Positions 24,121-34,850 of a stretch of 64,000 nt of DNA are shown here, one piece after another. The DNA comes from Mauremys mutica. Its lineage: Eukaryota > Chordata > Testudines > Geoemydidae. The first letter of the stretch is position 1. Each line of letters begins with the position of its first letter. Where the stretch lies: contig NC_059077.1 in assembly GCF_020497125.1 (NCBI RefSeq), positions 34,299,340-34,363,339 on the forward strand, read 5' to 3'. The position numbers were made by a program, and so were the translations under genes. The notes beneath the pieces are model-generated. The model ran no database searches. It was given only the letters and a program-made list of their open reading frames with translations, and was not told the DNA's origin.

Positions 24121-25200
24121 TGTGATTAGACGGTTGGCAACCCTACAGGCTATCTGAGGATTTCCCTGGGCTGGGGTAATCCCCAGGTGGTGCAGGTTCA
24201 GTGTGACAGCTTCTAGGCCATCCCCTTCCTAGCCTTTGGCATAGGGGATATGGCCAGATGGCTGCAATGTCCGGCCAATTCCTGCCTGCTGTAATTACTT
24301 CTTGGGGGGCTGCTACCAGCTGGTGTAACTTAAAGTAGCCTGAGGCTCCACTGGACCAGCCTGAGAATGGCATTTGGTCCATTGTCCATTAACCGCTGCA
24401 GTGCATGGAAGCTCACAGAGGCATTGCTTGCACTGTAGTTTGCACCTCGGCTTTCCCCCTTATCCCTGACTTTATCAGTAATTACAGACATAGATACTGT
24501 GGAAGCCTTTTCAGCACTTGGGTCCCATTGGCAGGCAGAACTCTGACTGCACACCTCTGTTGTGGGAAGCCTGCCAGAAGTACAGTTCAGCAGCACAAGC
24601 CCCGCCCATTCCCCTGATCTTCTGTGGGTGCTGGGAAGAGTAAGACCTGCCTAGTGCATCTGTAAAAATAGGCAGGCCTAGGCTGTCCAGAAGATGTGCT
24701 GAGTCAGCATCTATCCCACACAGCCTTTGCTGGTGGGGCTCCGGTGAAATCCCGGATGGATTCTATAGCTGCTCTCCCCTGGCAGAACATTCAAGCAGTG
24801 GCAGTTCCCTGAGGTGAATGTCTCCTGAGAAACAGCTATTCCTGTGGGCACAGGGGAATGAATCAGGCCCATTGTCCCATCTCTGTAAGGGGGAGATTTA
24901 TCTAGGTCACTAATTCCTTCCACTTCAAGATGAGAATACATTCCAAAGTGTATGTTCTTTCTCCTCTAAAGTTTGCCTTGCAACAGGCAGGACATTATTG
25001 TTATACACTGTGGGACAAACTTTCAAAATTATGTGTGTGATGGGGCTTAACAACTTGTCTGTCAGGTGATGGGAGTAAGAGACAATTAGTGGACCTGTGA
25101 TTGCCTCCTGGTCAGAGGGGGGCAGAGCTAGGTAAGCATCATTAGGCACCTGGGCCTTAAAAGAAACTGGAGGAAACTCTGTAAGGAAGAGAGAGTAGCA
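24121..25200. other. No gene recognised
   Basis: Moderately GC-rich non-coding DNA with short unrecognised frames. Confidence 0.5.
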
Positions 25201-25202
25201 GG

Positions 25203-26340
25203 ACTGGCCTTAGGGAAAATAGGGCAAACTTGTATTTTGGTGTCCCTGGCCCCAGCTGCCTTCCCAGGCTCCCCACCCCACCTCGGTTGTTCCAGCCCCC
25301 ACTGCCTCTCTCTGCTCTGCCACTGCCCATTGCTCCAAACCTCACACTCCAGGCCCACCCTACTTCTTGCCTCTTAACCACAGCACCCCTCTCTCCCCCC
25401 CCGACCACATCATCCACCTGTAGGGCCAGTCTTGCCCTGCAGTGACTCACATCTGGATGCCATGAAGTCATAGCAGTGCAAAAGGTACCCTCATCTGGTC
25501 GTTGAGCAGGACAGGCAAGATAATGTAGCAAGCAATCACACTCTGACAGGGTGAGCAGGTACTGGGGCAGTCATACCTCTCCTGCACCTCCCAACCTCAC
25601 CCACTCAGCACGGCATCCAGCTTCTCAGCCAGAGCCCCGGAGCATCAGCAGTCCAAGGGGAGGCATAGTGACAGGAGGGCACCAGAGGGCTGTGGTGGCA
25701 GGGGTGCATGGTGACCTGAAAGCCCCAGAAAGAGGGGAGGGAACCAGAGGTGTATCAATAGAATCACATTGGTGTAGGGATACTGGGGGAGGAGGGAGGA
25801 TGGTGATATGGGGGCTCCAGAAGGGCAGATCTCTCCCCACCCCAATACTGAGCATCCCCAATATTCAAGTGCCCCTCTCCAGTCCCAGGGAAGGTGGGTT
25901 ATTGGGGGAGGGGGAGGTAAAAATGCTGCAGCACATTGAAGGTAGCTAGGGTGGTGGTGATGGCGGAAGGTTTGCTCACAGAATATCCCCAATTCCCTAC
26001 ACTAACACTTCCCTTTGGGATGAGTAAGAAAAAGGGGGAGCCTCTGAGAGCTGGGGAGCATGGGGAACTGTGGGGTCAGAGTGTGGTATGCAGGAGGGGA
26101 ACCTCAAAGATAGGAGGGACTCCCTGAGTACTGGGGAGAATGGGGGGGCCCTTGAGAACTGGGAGTCTAGGACCTGTGGGGCAGAGGGAGGGGCCTCCTG
26201 GGAGCTCTGTGGACATGGAGGGAGACCGGGAGCTGGGGACACAGGGAGGGGTCCCCTGGGAGCTGGGGGGCTGGGAATTGGGGGCACAGGGAAGTGTCCT
26301 CAGGTCCTAGGAGCTGGGGCACAGGGTCATGACTCAGGAC
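25203..26340. repeat. G-rich degenerate minisatellite region
   Basis: The block starts at 'caggactggccttaggg', similar to the hAT-like start at 2735. It then becomes irregularly repetitive, with recurring 'gagctgggg', 'cacagggag' and 'gggagct' phrases through 26040-26330. No exact period is visible. Apparent open frames are composition effects. Confidence 0.45.
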
Positions 26341-26349
26341 CCCCTAAGA

Positions 26350-26960
26350 CAGTGGTCTGCAACCTTTTTACACACAAGATCACTTTTTGAATTTAAGATG
26401 AACTGAGGATCTACGCTGCCCCTTCCCAGAGGCCCCTTTCCTTCCCCGAGGCCCCACTTCCCTCACTCCATTTCCCCCCTCCCTCTGTCACTCGCTCTCC
26501 CCCACCCTCACTCACTTTCACCAGGCTGGGGAAGGGGGTTGGGGTGTGGGAGGGGATGCAGGCTCCTGGCTGAGGCCAAGAGGTTCAGAGTGTGGGAGGG
26601 GGCTCTGGGCTGAGCCTGGGGAGGGAGTTGGGGTGCAGGAATGAGGGGTGCAAGCTCTGGGAGGGAGTTTGGGTGCAGGGGTTAAATGGTCACACCACCT
26701 AATCTCTTAGAATCAACTGGACATTGTATGAGTATTACTTTTTATTAGTGTCATTTGTGGTTTATAGATCCAAAATCCTTCAGGGATTGTCACACATCAG
26801 TGGGGGTGTGCATTGGCTGAGCCTGGGGCAGGGCCAGGGGGTTGAGGTGCAGGCTCTGGGAGGGAGTTTGGGTGCAGGAAGGAGCTCTGGGCTGTGGCAG
26901 GGGCTTGTGATGAAAGAGGGGGTGTGAGCTTTAGGCTCTGGCTGGGAGCTCCCTGCAGCT
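26350..26960. repeat. hAT-like repeat start with G-rich body
   Basis: 'cagtggtctgcaaccttttt' at the left resembles a hAT-type terminus. The body has 'gggagggagtttgggtgcagg' type phrases occurring at about 26660 and 26858. The right end is not located. Confidence 0.4.
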
Positions 26961-27158
26961 CCCATTGGCTGGGAACCGTTCTCACTTTCGGGTCACATTG
27001 TAAATAAGAAGCAGGCAGCATTATTGTAAATGAAACAGACTTGGCTAAACAAGAAATAGGATTGAGTGGACTTGTAGGCTCTGAAGTTTTACATTGTTTT
27101 GTTTTTGAATGCAGTTATGTAACAACAAAAAAACTAAGTGAGTTACACTTTCATGATA

Positions 27159-27341
27159 AAGCAACAAAGAGTCCTGTGGCACCTTTAAGACTAACAGATG
27201 TATTGGACTAACAGATGCGTCTGACGAAGTGGGTGTTCACCCATGAAAGCTTATGCTCTAATATATCTGTTAGTCTTAAAGGTGCCAGAGGAGACTCTGT
27301 TGCTTTTTACAGATCCAGACTAACACGGCTACCCCTCTGAT
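27159..27341 (-). mobile_element. Penelope-derived hairpin with hammerhead-like core
   Basis: Arms 'gtggcacctttaagactaac' and 'gttagtcttaaaggtgcc' enclose a hammerhead-like core. The right end is the cap 'cagactaacacggctacccc'. The target is duplicated as 'actttcatgata' at 27147-27158 and 'actttcacgata' at 27342-27353, 12 bp with one mismatch. It lies within an AT-rich repeat, so it arrived later. It has no coding sequence. Confidence 0.85.
27207..27274 (+). ncRNA. Hammerhead-ribozyme-like motif (best candidate)
   Basis: Elements in order: stem I strand actaacagat (27207-27216), internal loop, CTGACGA (27221-27227), stem II tgggt/accca with loop gttc, GAA (27245-27247), stem III AGC-TTAT-GCT (27248-27257), C at the H17 position (27258), internal loop, stem I strand atctgttagt (27265-27274). 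This is a type I hammerhead order, with cleavage expected after 27258. The deviation is one extra A after CTGACGA. Hammerheads are reported in Penelope-like terminal repeats. Activity is untested. Confidence 0.5.
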
Positions 27342-27641
27342 ACTTTCACGATAGAGATTGTACTACAGTACTTGTCTGAGGTGTATTGGAAAAATACTAT
27401 TTATTTCATTTATCATTTTTATAGTGCAAATATTTGTAATGAAAATAATATAAAGTGAGCACTGTACACTTTGTATTCTGTGTTGTAATAGAAATCAATA
27501 TATTTGAAAATGTAGAAAAACATCTGACTATATTAAACAGAATACCAACTGAAATTTATTAAACAGCGATTAATCACAATTAATTTTTTTTGAGATAATC
27601 ACATGAGTTAATTGCGATTAATCGACAGCCCTAATTAAAAT

Positions 27642-28440
27642 CTCCCAGATCGCTCTCAACAGTCACTGAGAGATGGATGCTGATTCTGGGAGACTTCAGG
27701 CCAATCCTAAAGGGTTGGCAACCTTAGAAAGTAGAGAAAACAGGATTCTTCTGTGGAGAGAATCTCCCTATTGAGCAGGCTAGTCTCCTGGGGGAGCAGG
27801 GAATACTGAGCTAGGGTTTAGTTAAGCAAGAAGCCAGGTAGGAAGATCTGCAGGGAGCAGGTTAGGCTTCTGTGGGAGAGGCCCTGAGGTTGGGTTAGTG
27901 AAAGCATTTCAGTGGAGTCCAAGGGTGTGGAAGTTATTAGTCCAGCAGAGAAGGGAAAAGCCAGAGGCCTGAGAACCAAAGGGAGGCAGTGTAAAACCCA
28001 GGCAGCAGGGAAGCAGCACAAGGGGACTGAGAGCTAGGAACAGCCCAGGGAAACAGCAGCACTTCTGGAGAATTGGACATATCTGCTTAATACATTGTCC
28101 CTGGGCTGGAACCCAGAGTAGAGGGTGGGCCTCGGTTCCCCTACTGACCCCTGAGGCAGCGGCATGCAAGCCCGGTGGAAGGCATGCTGAGCCTGCAGTG
28201 GAGCTGAAGACTGATTCCAAAGTATGGGCTGAAGAATAGCCCAAGGGTTGGGGGCTGAAGGGTCTTTCACATTGGGATGTTTTGTGAACTCTCAACTGGA
28301 CCTTCTTGATTCCCTGGGAAGGGAACTGAACGTTGTGGCTTGGCTGGAAGGCTGAACCATGGGAGACCCGGTCAGAGGCAGATGGCCTGCATGAGGTGCT
28401 GAAGACAAGGACCCCTTGCAGCATCATGCCTTGACAGAAG
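27642..28440. repeat. Unclassified repeat-like block
   Basis: Purine-rich, intermediate-GC sequence with an organised look and a 172-aa minus-strand frame without any motif. It resembles dispersed reptile LTR-like sequence from memory, but I see no pairing LTR, primer site or TSD. Confidence 0.25.
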
Positions 28441-28487
28441 GGGATGCTAGGAATGGTGTGTTCACTACTTTACAAGGTGCCTGAATT

Positions 28488-28606
28488 GTTTTGTATTGCA
28501 ATAGTACCAAGGCCTCTCAGTCACAGACCAGGACCCCGTTGTGCTAAGCACTGAACAAACAGTGAACAAGAGGATGGTCCCTGCCCCAAAGAGCTTACAA
28601 TCTAAA
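28488..28606. repeat. Dispersed ancient repeat fragment (copy of 298-420)
   Basis: 'gagcttacaatctaaa' and 'ccccgttgtgctaagcactg' mirror the block at 298-420. Confidence 0.45.
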
Positions 28607-28609
28607 GTT

Positions 28610-31600
28610 GCACCTGTTTTAAAAAAAAAAACAACCTCACTTTCAAATAGCCAAACAGTTAATGGTGTGTGATCAGTCATTTTGATATGCAAATACATGT
28701 TCTAGCCTGTGTGTGTATAGACCCCGATTCAGCAAAGCACTTAGGCATGTGTTTAACTTTTTAAACCTGGGAGTAGTCTCACAGCATGAGCTCATAATTT
28801 GCAGTCACAACTCAGGCACCAATTTGTGAAAATTCAGCCCTGTCACTGCAGGAGAATTATCTTCTCTAGCACTGAGAAATGCAAATAATTTCCCTCAGTG
28901 TAATTGCATGAGTGAGGCTGGTGTTTAGCTAACTGCAGGGTAGTTAGCTATCGGAAGCTTTCTGAAATGAGTTAGCTTTCATATGAGCTGTGATTAAAGG
29001 AAATAAGGAGTTAAACGAGATCTCATTCTTACCTCTTTTTCCTCATCCAGTGTGGTGTGTGAGTGAATTTATAAGAAGTTTGAAGTATATTTGTTTTTTT
29101 TTCTTTCAATCCAACCCCCCCCCATTACTGCAGCAGCAAACAATTTGTCTCCTAAGCTTTCTTGCATTTCTAGTGCTCTCTAATAAATAGAGAAAAATAT
29201 AAGGTTGGTACGAGAATGATCATCTTGATGCCAGAATAGAACATTTGCAGGCCCTGGAATTCAATGCACTGGCTAAAGGTCCTGTGAGTGCAAGATCTCA
29301 CATGAGGTTTTCACTTTGAGTGCTATATTCCCTGTAGTCACTAAACTGGAGGAGATCATAGCCTTCCACTGCTGCTGTACAGAACCAAGGAACTAGTATA
29401 AATGTTCTAAGAGGAATGCTTCTATCAAACATTATGCAAGAGTCACAACATTGTGTGTTTTCCTTTCTGAAAAGCATGACCAGGGACTGGAATGGGATTG
29501 CCAGGTTCCTTCTCACTTGAAGCTTTGGATTTGGATTTACTATTCTTAATATATGTATGTATGTAGAACCATAGCTATGCATGGCACTTGGAAGAACAAA
29601 TGAAGCTAGCATCTCTGCTGTGAGAAGAGTTTACAGTCTCAGGGTGAGACGCTGAGGTAGGCTCTCTGTCCATGCAAGGGGATAAAGAGGAGTAATAACA
29701 CTTCTGTGTGACCTCCCTGCATCTTGGGTGAAATCCTGGCCCCATTGAAGCTAATGGGAGTTTTGCTGTTGAATTCAGTAGAATGCATTTTCACCCTTAG
29801 GTGAAATGCTTGCTGTGAACCTGCTACTCTCCTTTCCCCATCTCTTCACTCCAGGGGCACCCCCCAGAAAGACTCCTCTTTCTGATGCTCATTTGTTTTT
29901 TGTGTGTCATTCTAAACCACATGCATGGATGGTAATACTTACTTTCAGGGCTTTGTATTAACTATATAATTCCAAAGAGATCTTAAGACTTGAAACAAGA
30001 ACCAGGGTTACTGGCTCTTTAGAATGCAATTTTTTAAATTATTTTTTAATTTTTTTGGAAATGACTGGCACAGCCCTATGTGGGGATGAGAGGTTCATGA
30101 TTTCAAACAAAACATTTGGATTGGTTTTGCATTTCTAGCTCATATTTAAGATATGAGGGAGACAAAACACCAAAAAACCCAACTGCCACATTGGTTAGAT
30201 ACGCTGACATGAAAAGAACAAGCAGAGAAAAGAAAATAGTGAAAAATGTCAGACAGCTGGTCTTGGTTTAATAGATTCAGGGGATTATACCAAATTAAGA
30301 CAGACTGAGACAATGTTTTTGAACTGCTGCTTCAAAGTGGATGCTCAGCTATGCTCAGTGGTAACCTCTGTCATCTGACTGAATGCCTAACTAATTACTT
30401 CCAAACAAACACATCTCATCTCTTCCACTACCTTTTTTTTTTTTGCTTTGTACTAAGTTTATTCACATCTTTGTGAAATCCTAAAATGAGCAAAAGACAA
30501 ATTGTTTCTGTAGCATCAAGTTGAAATGTAGAATAGAACCATTCCCCCTCTGTCTGTGTAACATAGTTCATTACCCAAAAACACCCATATGCAGTTCTCA
30601 CATTTCCCTATTACAACAATGATGCCCTCATCCCAATGGCATTTCTTGGATAATCAGTGCCTCACTGATGGTAATGAGCTCCAGGCCAAGCCAAGGACTA
30701 TCAACGCACCCAGTCAGCCATTAATCTTCAGGAAATGCCATGGGCCTCAATCATTGCTGCTTAAATATTCATGGGTTGGTTGACTGTTTTATTTAGATAC
30801 ATTACCACACAAACAAATTGCTTAGAACATTAAGGTTGCAAAGTAAAGCACTTAAAGATTAGGAATAAGGTGGTCTCTACAATCTGTTTGTCCCCCTTGT
30901 GAGTATGCATTATGATACAGTCTCTAATACCTGATCACATTTTTTTTTTCACATTGCCTCATTTAGTGCACAAAATTGATCTTCTCTGGAGATGAATTTG
31001 GGTTATGGAGTGAAGGAGGCTGTCGTCTACAGGGCCCCAGATTCATTTGTTGCTGAAGTTGGAGGTGTATTGTAAATGAGACACGGATAGGCTCCTTCAA
31101 GGCCAGGCCAGATTCCCTTCTGGCTTTTTGTCCAGGCTGTCTTGGAAGCAGTCAGATTCATCCTCCACACTGCCTGGGTGCCTGCAAGGAATCTCACTGA
31201 GAGCATGGGAGACAGGCTCCCTGCTCTCTGTTCTGTTCCTGGCCCAGAACAGAGGGGAACAGCCATTACAGGGAAAGTCAGGCTTTCTGGGGATGACACA
31301 TGAACAAACTACTCATAACTAGGTGCTCTGAGGATGAGTGCATGCATAGTCTGAGAGAGTTTCAAGCATTCTCAACAAAGCTGGAATCCTCGTAGCTGTT
31401 TAAAAAAAAAATCTATGTGCAACTGAGAATGTGCAAAATTGTTTTTAATAGACTTATAATTTGACCTAATTTGGGTGGATTTTCAGAGGGATGGCAAGAA
31501 GGCACATCCCTAATACATAAGCAGCTCCCTGCCAAATATTAAGTCTCTGCTCTAAAGCATTGAGGTGCTAGAGCTGTTAAAGAAAGTCAATCTTTTCATT

Positions 31601-32565
31601 AACACGGGCAAAACATTTCCCCATAACTTCATTCTCAGAAATGGCTGAACCATTTTAGCTCAAATTCCACCTACCTTCCCCAAAATAAAACAGCCTAAAG
31701 CCAACACCCCCCCATGAAATTTCAGCCCAAACAGTTTTCAGTTGCTTATAACCTTGCAAAACAAGGTCCTATAATGAGAAGAGTTGGGCAACCTTAATAA
31801 TAGATGGGCTACCAGACTCACTGATAATATATAACTCTGTGTGTGTGTATATATAGTAGCCATGTTACTTGGCTTGTAAGGAATGACTGATAAGATTGTT
31901 TTAATAATGAAAATGAAACATATGGTGACACTGGATTAGAAAGATCTTAGGCAAACACTAAAAGTTACATTAACTTTCTAAATAAGGCCACATCCTATTC
32001 ACCTTTCTTGGCCCAACTGATTTCAACAGGACTATTTTCATTATCTAGGGTAGCAAGATTTGGTCCTAGAAGTTTTTATTGATAGAAATGGTAATTGTTG
32101 AAAAACATTCATGTGTTGTGTCTGTCTGTCTGTCTCTCTCTCTCCCTCCCTAAATTAAAAGGGAACATGCAAAAAGATGCAAATAGAATGGAAGAATTCA
32201 ATAGGATAAGACAGAACAGATAAATGTTACACCCAGTTGTTCATGGAAAGGCCAGAGTGGAAGCTAAATTGAGGAATTTATAGTATTCTTGTATTGTTAA
32301 ACAAGAACAAAAGTTACTGCTAACTAGAAACAAACAACATGTTCTGGGACCCTGAATTTTTCAAGGTAGTGAACACTTCATGAATTTTTTTTTTTGGTCA
32401 TAACTGAGATATGCCATAAGTAAGTGTAGTTTGCAACCTATCAGAAAGGGCTTTAGGAAAATCCATTATTGTTATGAAGAAAACGTAGGGATGTGGTGCA
32501 TGCCCATCTCCACGAGTGCGCCCACAGTTGGAGCAGAGAGCATTGGTGGGAAATGTTATGGTTAA
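28610..32565. other. No gene recognised
   Basis: About 4 kb of AT-rich non-coding DNA. A phrase near 28727 ('gattcagcaaagcactta') recurs in complement near 56860, so both belong to an old dispersed repeat. The 'ggtgaaatcctggccccattg' phrase near 29727 is the dispersed repeat also at 18502. A tgtc/tc microsatellite lies at 32119-32150. Confidence 0.5.
32119..32150. repeat. (tgtc)n/(tc)n microsatellite
   Basis: Four tgtc units run into tc repeats and then ccctccc. Confidence 0.85.
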
Positions 32566-32569
32566 AAAT

Positions 32570-32694
32570 ATCTAAGGTCCAGATGTTCAAAGGTATTTAG
32601 GCACCTACAGAGGCAGATAGGCACCTTGTGAGATTTTCAGACGCATCCAGTCTGTCTTTAGGTGCCTAAATACCTTTGAACATCTGGCCTGAAG
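32570..32694. mobile_element. Short palindromic MITE
   Basis: Ends 'aggtccagatgttcaaagg' and 'cctttgaacatctggcct' are complementary. Complementarity continues inward ('tatttaggcacct' / 'aggtgcctaaata') for about 30 bp, leaving a loop of about 60 bp. It has no coding capacity. No TSD could be assigned with confidence. Confidence 0.7.
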
Positions 32695-32740
32695 TGCTTG
32701 ACTTTGCAACCCCAATGTTCTTTTAACTTAGTGGTGTGCA

Positions 32741-32758
32741 TGTGTGTGTGTGTGTGTA
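32741..32758. repeat. (tg)n microsatellite
   Basis: Nine uninterrupted tg units. Confidence 0.9.
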
Positions 32759-34532
32759 TGCATAATACCTAGCAGATAGGATGCTAAACAGTCTATAGAG
32801 AAGAATGAAAGCTTACAGGATAGGATGGAAAGACTCTTGATTACTGTGCAGCTGTATAAACAATAATACATATACTTTCCATTCATATAAGGATTTTTAC
32901 ACCTCATTAATTTAGTAAAACCAGATGATAAAACTTGAAAAACAATGGCAGTGATCCCAGAATAATTAACCACAGATGGCAAAGTCTGCCTAGTATAAAA
33001 TCACACCTGCACAAAAAGGTACCGTTTATTGTCTGTTGCTAGCATCCTCAATGTTCGTGTTGACTTATTAATGGTTTTGGGACACAAATGGTAATGTCCT
33101 CATGCTATAATTAGTATTTGTTTTCAACAGCTGTTAAAGTTGCTGTTTTGCAATGATGAATAAATTACTTTAGATACAGGAAGCATTAACGGTGAACCAT
33201 CTGCTTCAGGATACATTAAATCCTCATTTAAAGATGCCTGAAAAACAAATCTGACTGAGCTTTTAAAGGCAAAACTTGTTCCAAATTGCTGATGGCCCAT
33301 ATTAATGATTTTTCTTACAGGATCAATAACACATCTTTATGAAAGAAAGATTCCTTGTGACTTGTCTTCCGTACCTTTAGAAGGTTCCCCCCTCATGTCT
33401 CTTACACGTTTATCTGCTTTATGGAACTTGATGTAATGCACCAAGAAAATCTTTGATGGACAAGTGGCTAATTTAATTTTTTTTTATTATGTGCCTCTTA
33501 CAAAAATTCATGCTTTATGCACTCCACTGCACACTGTGGTGAGGAGCAAAAGCAGTGAGAAACCCCAAATACAGCAGTGTAGGGGTAGCATTTATGCTGA
33601 ATTCTCTTACTCCACTCCTCATGAGGGGCTTAATCTGACACCTGCTGAAGTCAACAGCAGTCAGTGGACATTGGGTGAGGTGTAAGGGCCTCTGGAAGCA
33701 AAACCAGGGGAATGCTGCAAAATCTGAGTACTCCACACCTGCTGAACATCAAGCCTAAATAGGGTGTGGTGCCTTGTGGCAGCTGTTCCGTGATAGTATC
33801 CATAAAATATGAGATTAATCTCATGCTTTAATGATGTTAGAGGCACGTGCTGTCAGGAGTATGCCGTTCTATTCCTCTTCTCTTTGTGCTTGCACAGATA
33901 AGGCTGACCAGCATGCTCCCTCCTCAGGTGTGCAAACAAAACACTTTGCAACTGAAAGTTGTGCATTTGGTTATGGGCTCCCCTTATTTAAACAAAAAAA
34001 CAAAAAAACCCACAACCTTCCCAGTAGAAGTCCTCAAGTCCCATTAACAGCTCTCTATTGGATCTGCCTTCCTTAGAGAGAAGACTAATAGGTAGTCGTC
34101 CATTGTTAGGGAACCCGTGTTTCTGGAGACCCAAACAGCAAGAGATCACTTGGGCAAAGGCATCTTATGGATGCCCTAGAGGCCTCATACTTGGGATCTG
34201 ATGGAGTATTGGGCTCTGCAGGACAAGGGTTTGAAGAACATGTTCCATATAGCTGAAAAACCTTTTCTTTTGAGCAGACAAACTTTCCATTCTCTACCCT
34301 CTTTCTGCAGAAAAGGAGTTCTTGGCACTATATGCTTAACTTCCACATTTCATCCTTTTTTCCTTTGTATTAATGAAACACTACAAATTCAGTGTAACAC
34401 ATGGTGAACAACTGAAATGAGCAATTTCCCCCTCCCCAATTAATACAAATATGATAAGATATTGCTCTGTAATTATGGTGGTTCTGGTTGCATTTACACT
34501 TGAACCAGAAGGCGAAGCTATTTTCCAATAGT
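32759..34532. other. No gene recognised
   Basis: AT-rich non-coding flank of the gypsy insertion. Short frames without motifs. Confidence 0.55.
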
Positions 34533-34602
34533 AAGAGTGTTGTGTATTTGGTTGTCATGGGTTTTGTTACTATGGCAACTGAGTTAGACTATTAAGGGAT
34601 AG

Positions 34603-34626
34603 CTCAGCCGGTTTCAACCGGCTGAG
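34603..34626. promoter_or_regulatory. LTR dyad, 11-bp stem with 2-base loop
   Basis: ctcagccggtt pairs perfectly with aaccggctgag. It is repeated in the 3' LTR. It could be a transcription-factor site or an RNA hairpin near the transcript end. The role is inferred only from position. Confidence 0.45.
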
Positions 34627-34645
34627 TGAGCTCTCTGTGTCTGTA

Positions 34646-34651
34646 AATAAA
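34646..34651 (+). terminator. Polyadenylation signal in LTR
   Basis: AATAAA followed within 15-40 bases by G/T-rich sequence. Present identically in the 3' LTR, where it would be used. Confidence 0.6.
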
Positions 34652-34729
34652 ATGGAGGTTTTGGTTAGCTGTCTGCTCTCTGGCCTCAAGTGATTGCTTC
34701 CTACACCGGCTGCCCCAAGGATATAACAC

Positions 34730-34747
34730 TGGCGACGAGGGTGGGAT
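34730..34747 (+). promoter_or_regulatory. Candidate primer-binding site
   Basis: It begins TGGCGACGAGGGTGGGAT one base after the 5' LTR. TGG is the complement of the CCA tail of a tRNA, as expected for a minus-strand primer site. I do not assign the tRNA. Confidence 0.65.
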
Positions 34748-34850
34748 CCTGGTGCTGCTCCAGTAACAGAAGGAAGTAGAAGTCAAGGTAAAGACCAAAC
34801 AAAGAAAAAAAGCTGCTTGTTGCACTGACTGTGAAAGTGAAACTAAAATC

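Larger units (their letters stand above)
26961..27635. mobile_element. AT-rich hAT-like element, split by a Penelope hairpin
   Basis: The right terminal part reads 'gattaatcgacagcccta', with 'gagttaattgcgattaatcg' just inside it. The body continues leftward, across the insertion at 27159-27341, to about 26965. I recall this as a very common turtle repeat whose end reads gggctgtcgattaatcg; that identification is memory only. No transposase frame survives. Confidence 0.5.
34538..34728 (+). repeat. 5' LTR of the gypsy element
   Basis: 191 bp, TGTTGTG...ATAACA. It has a perfect 11-bp inverted repeat (ctcagccggtt/aaccggctgag, 34603-34626) and a polyadenylation signal AATAAA at 34646-34651 followed by a GT-rich stretch. 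No convincing TATA box is visible. The same LTR lies at 38957-39147. Confidence 0.95.

Noticed and set aside
27909..28427. 172-aa minus-strand open frame
   Set aside because: No domain, no homology I recognise, and the region looks repeat-like.
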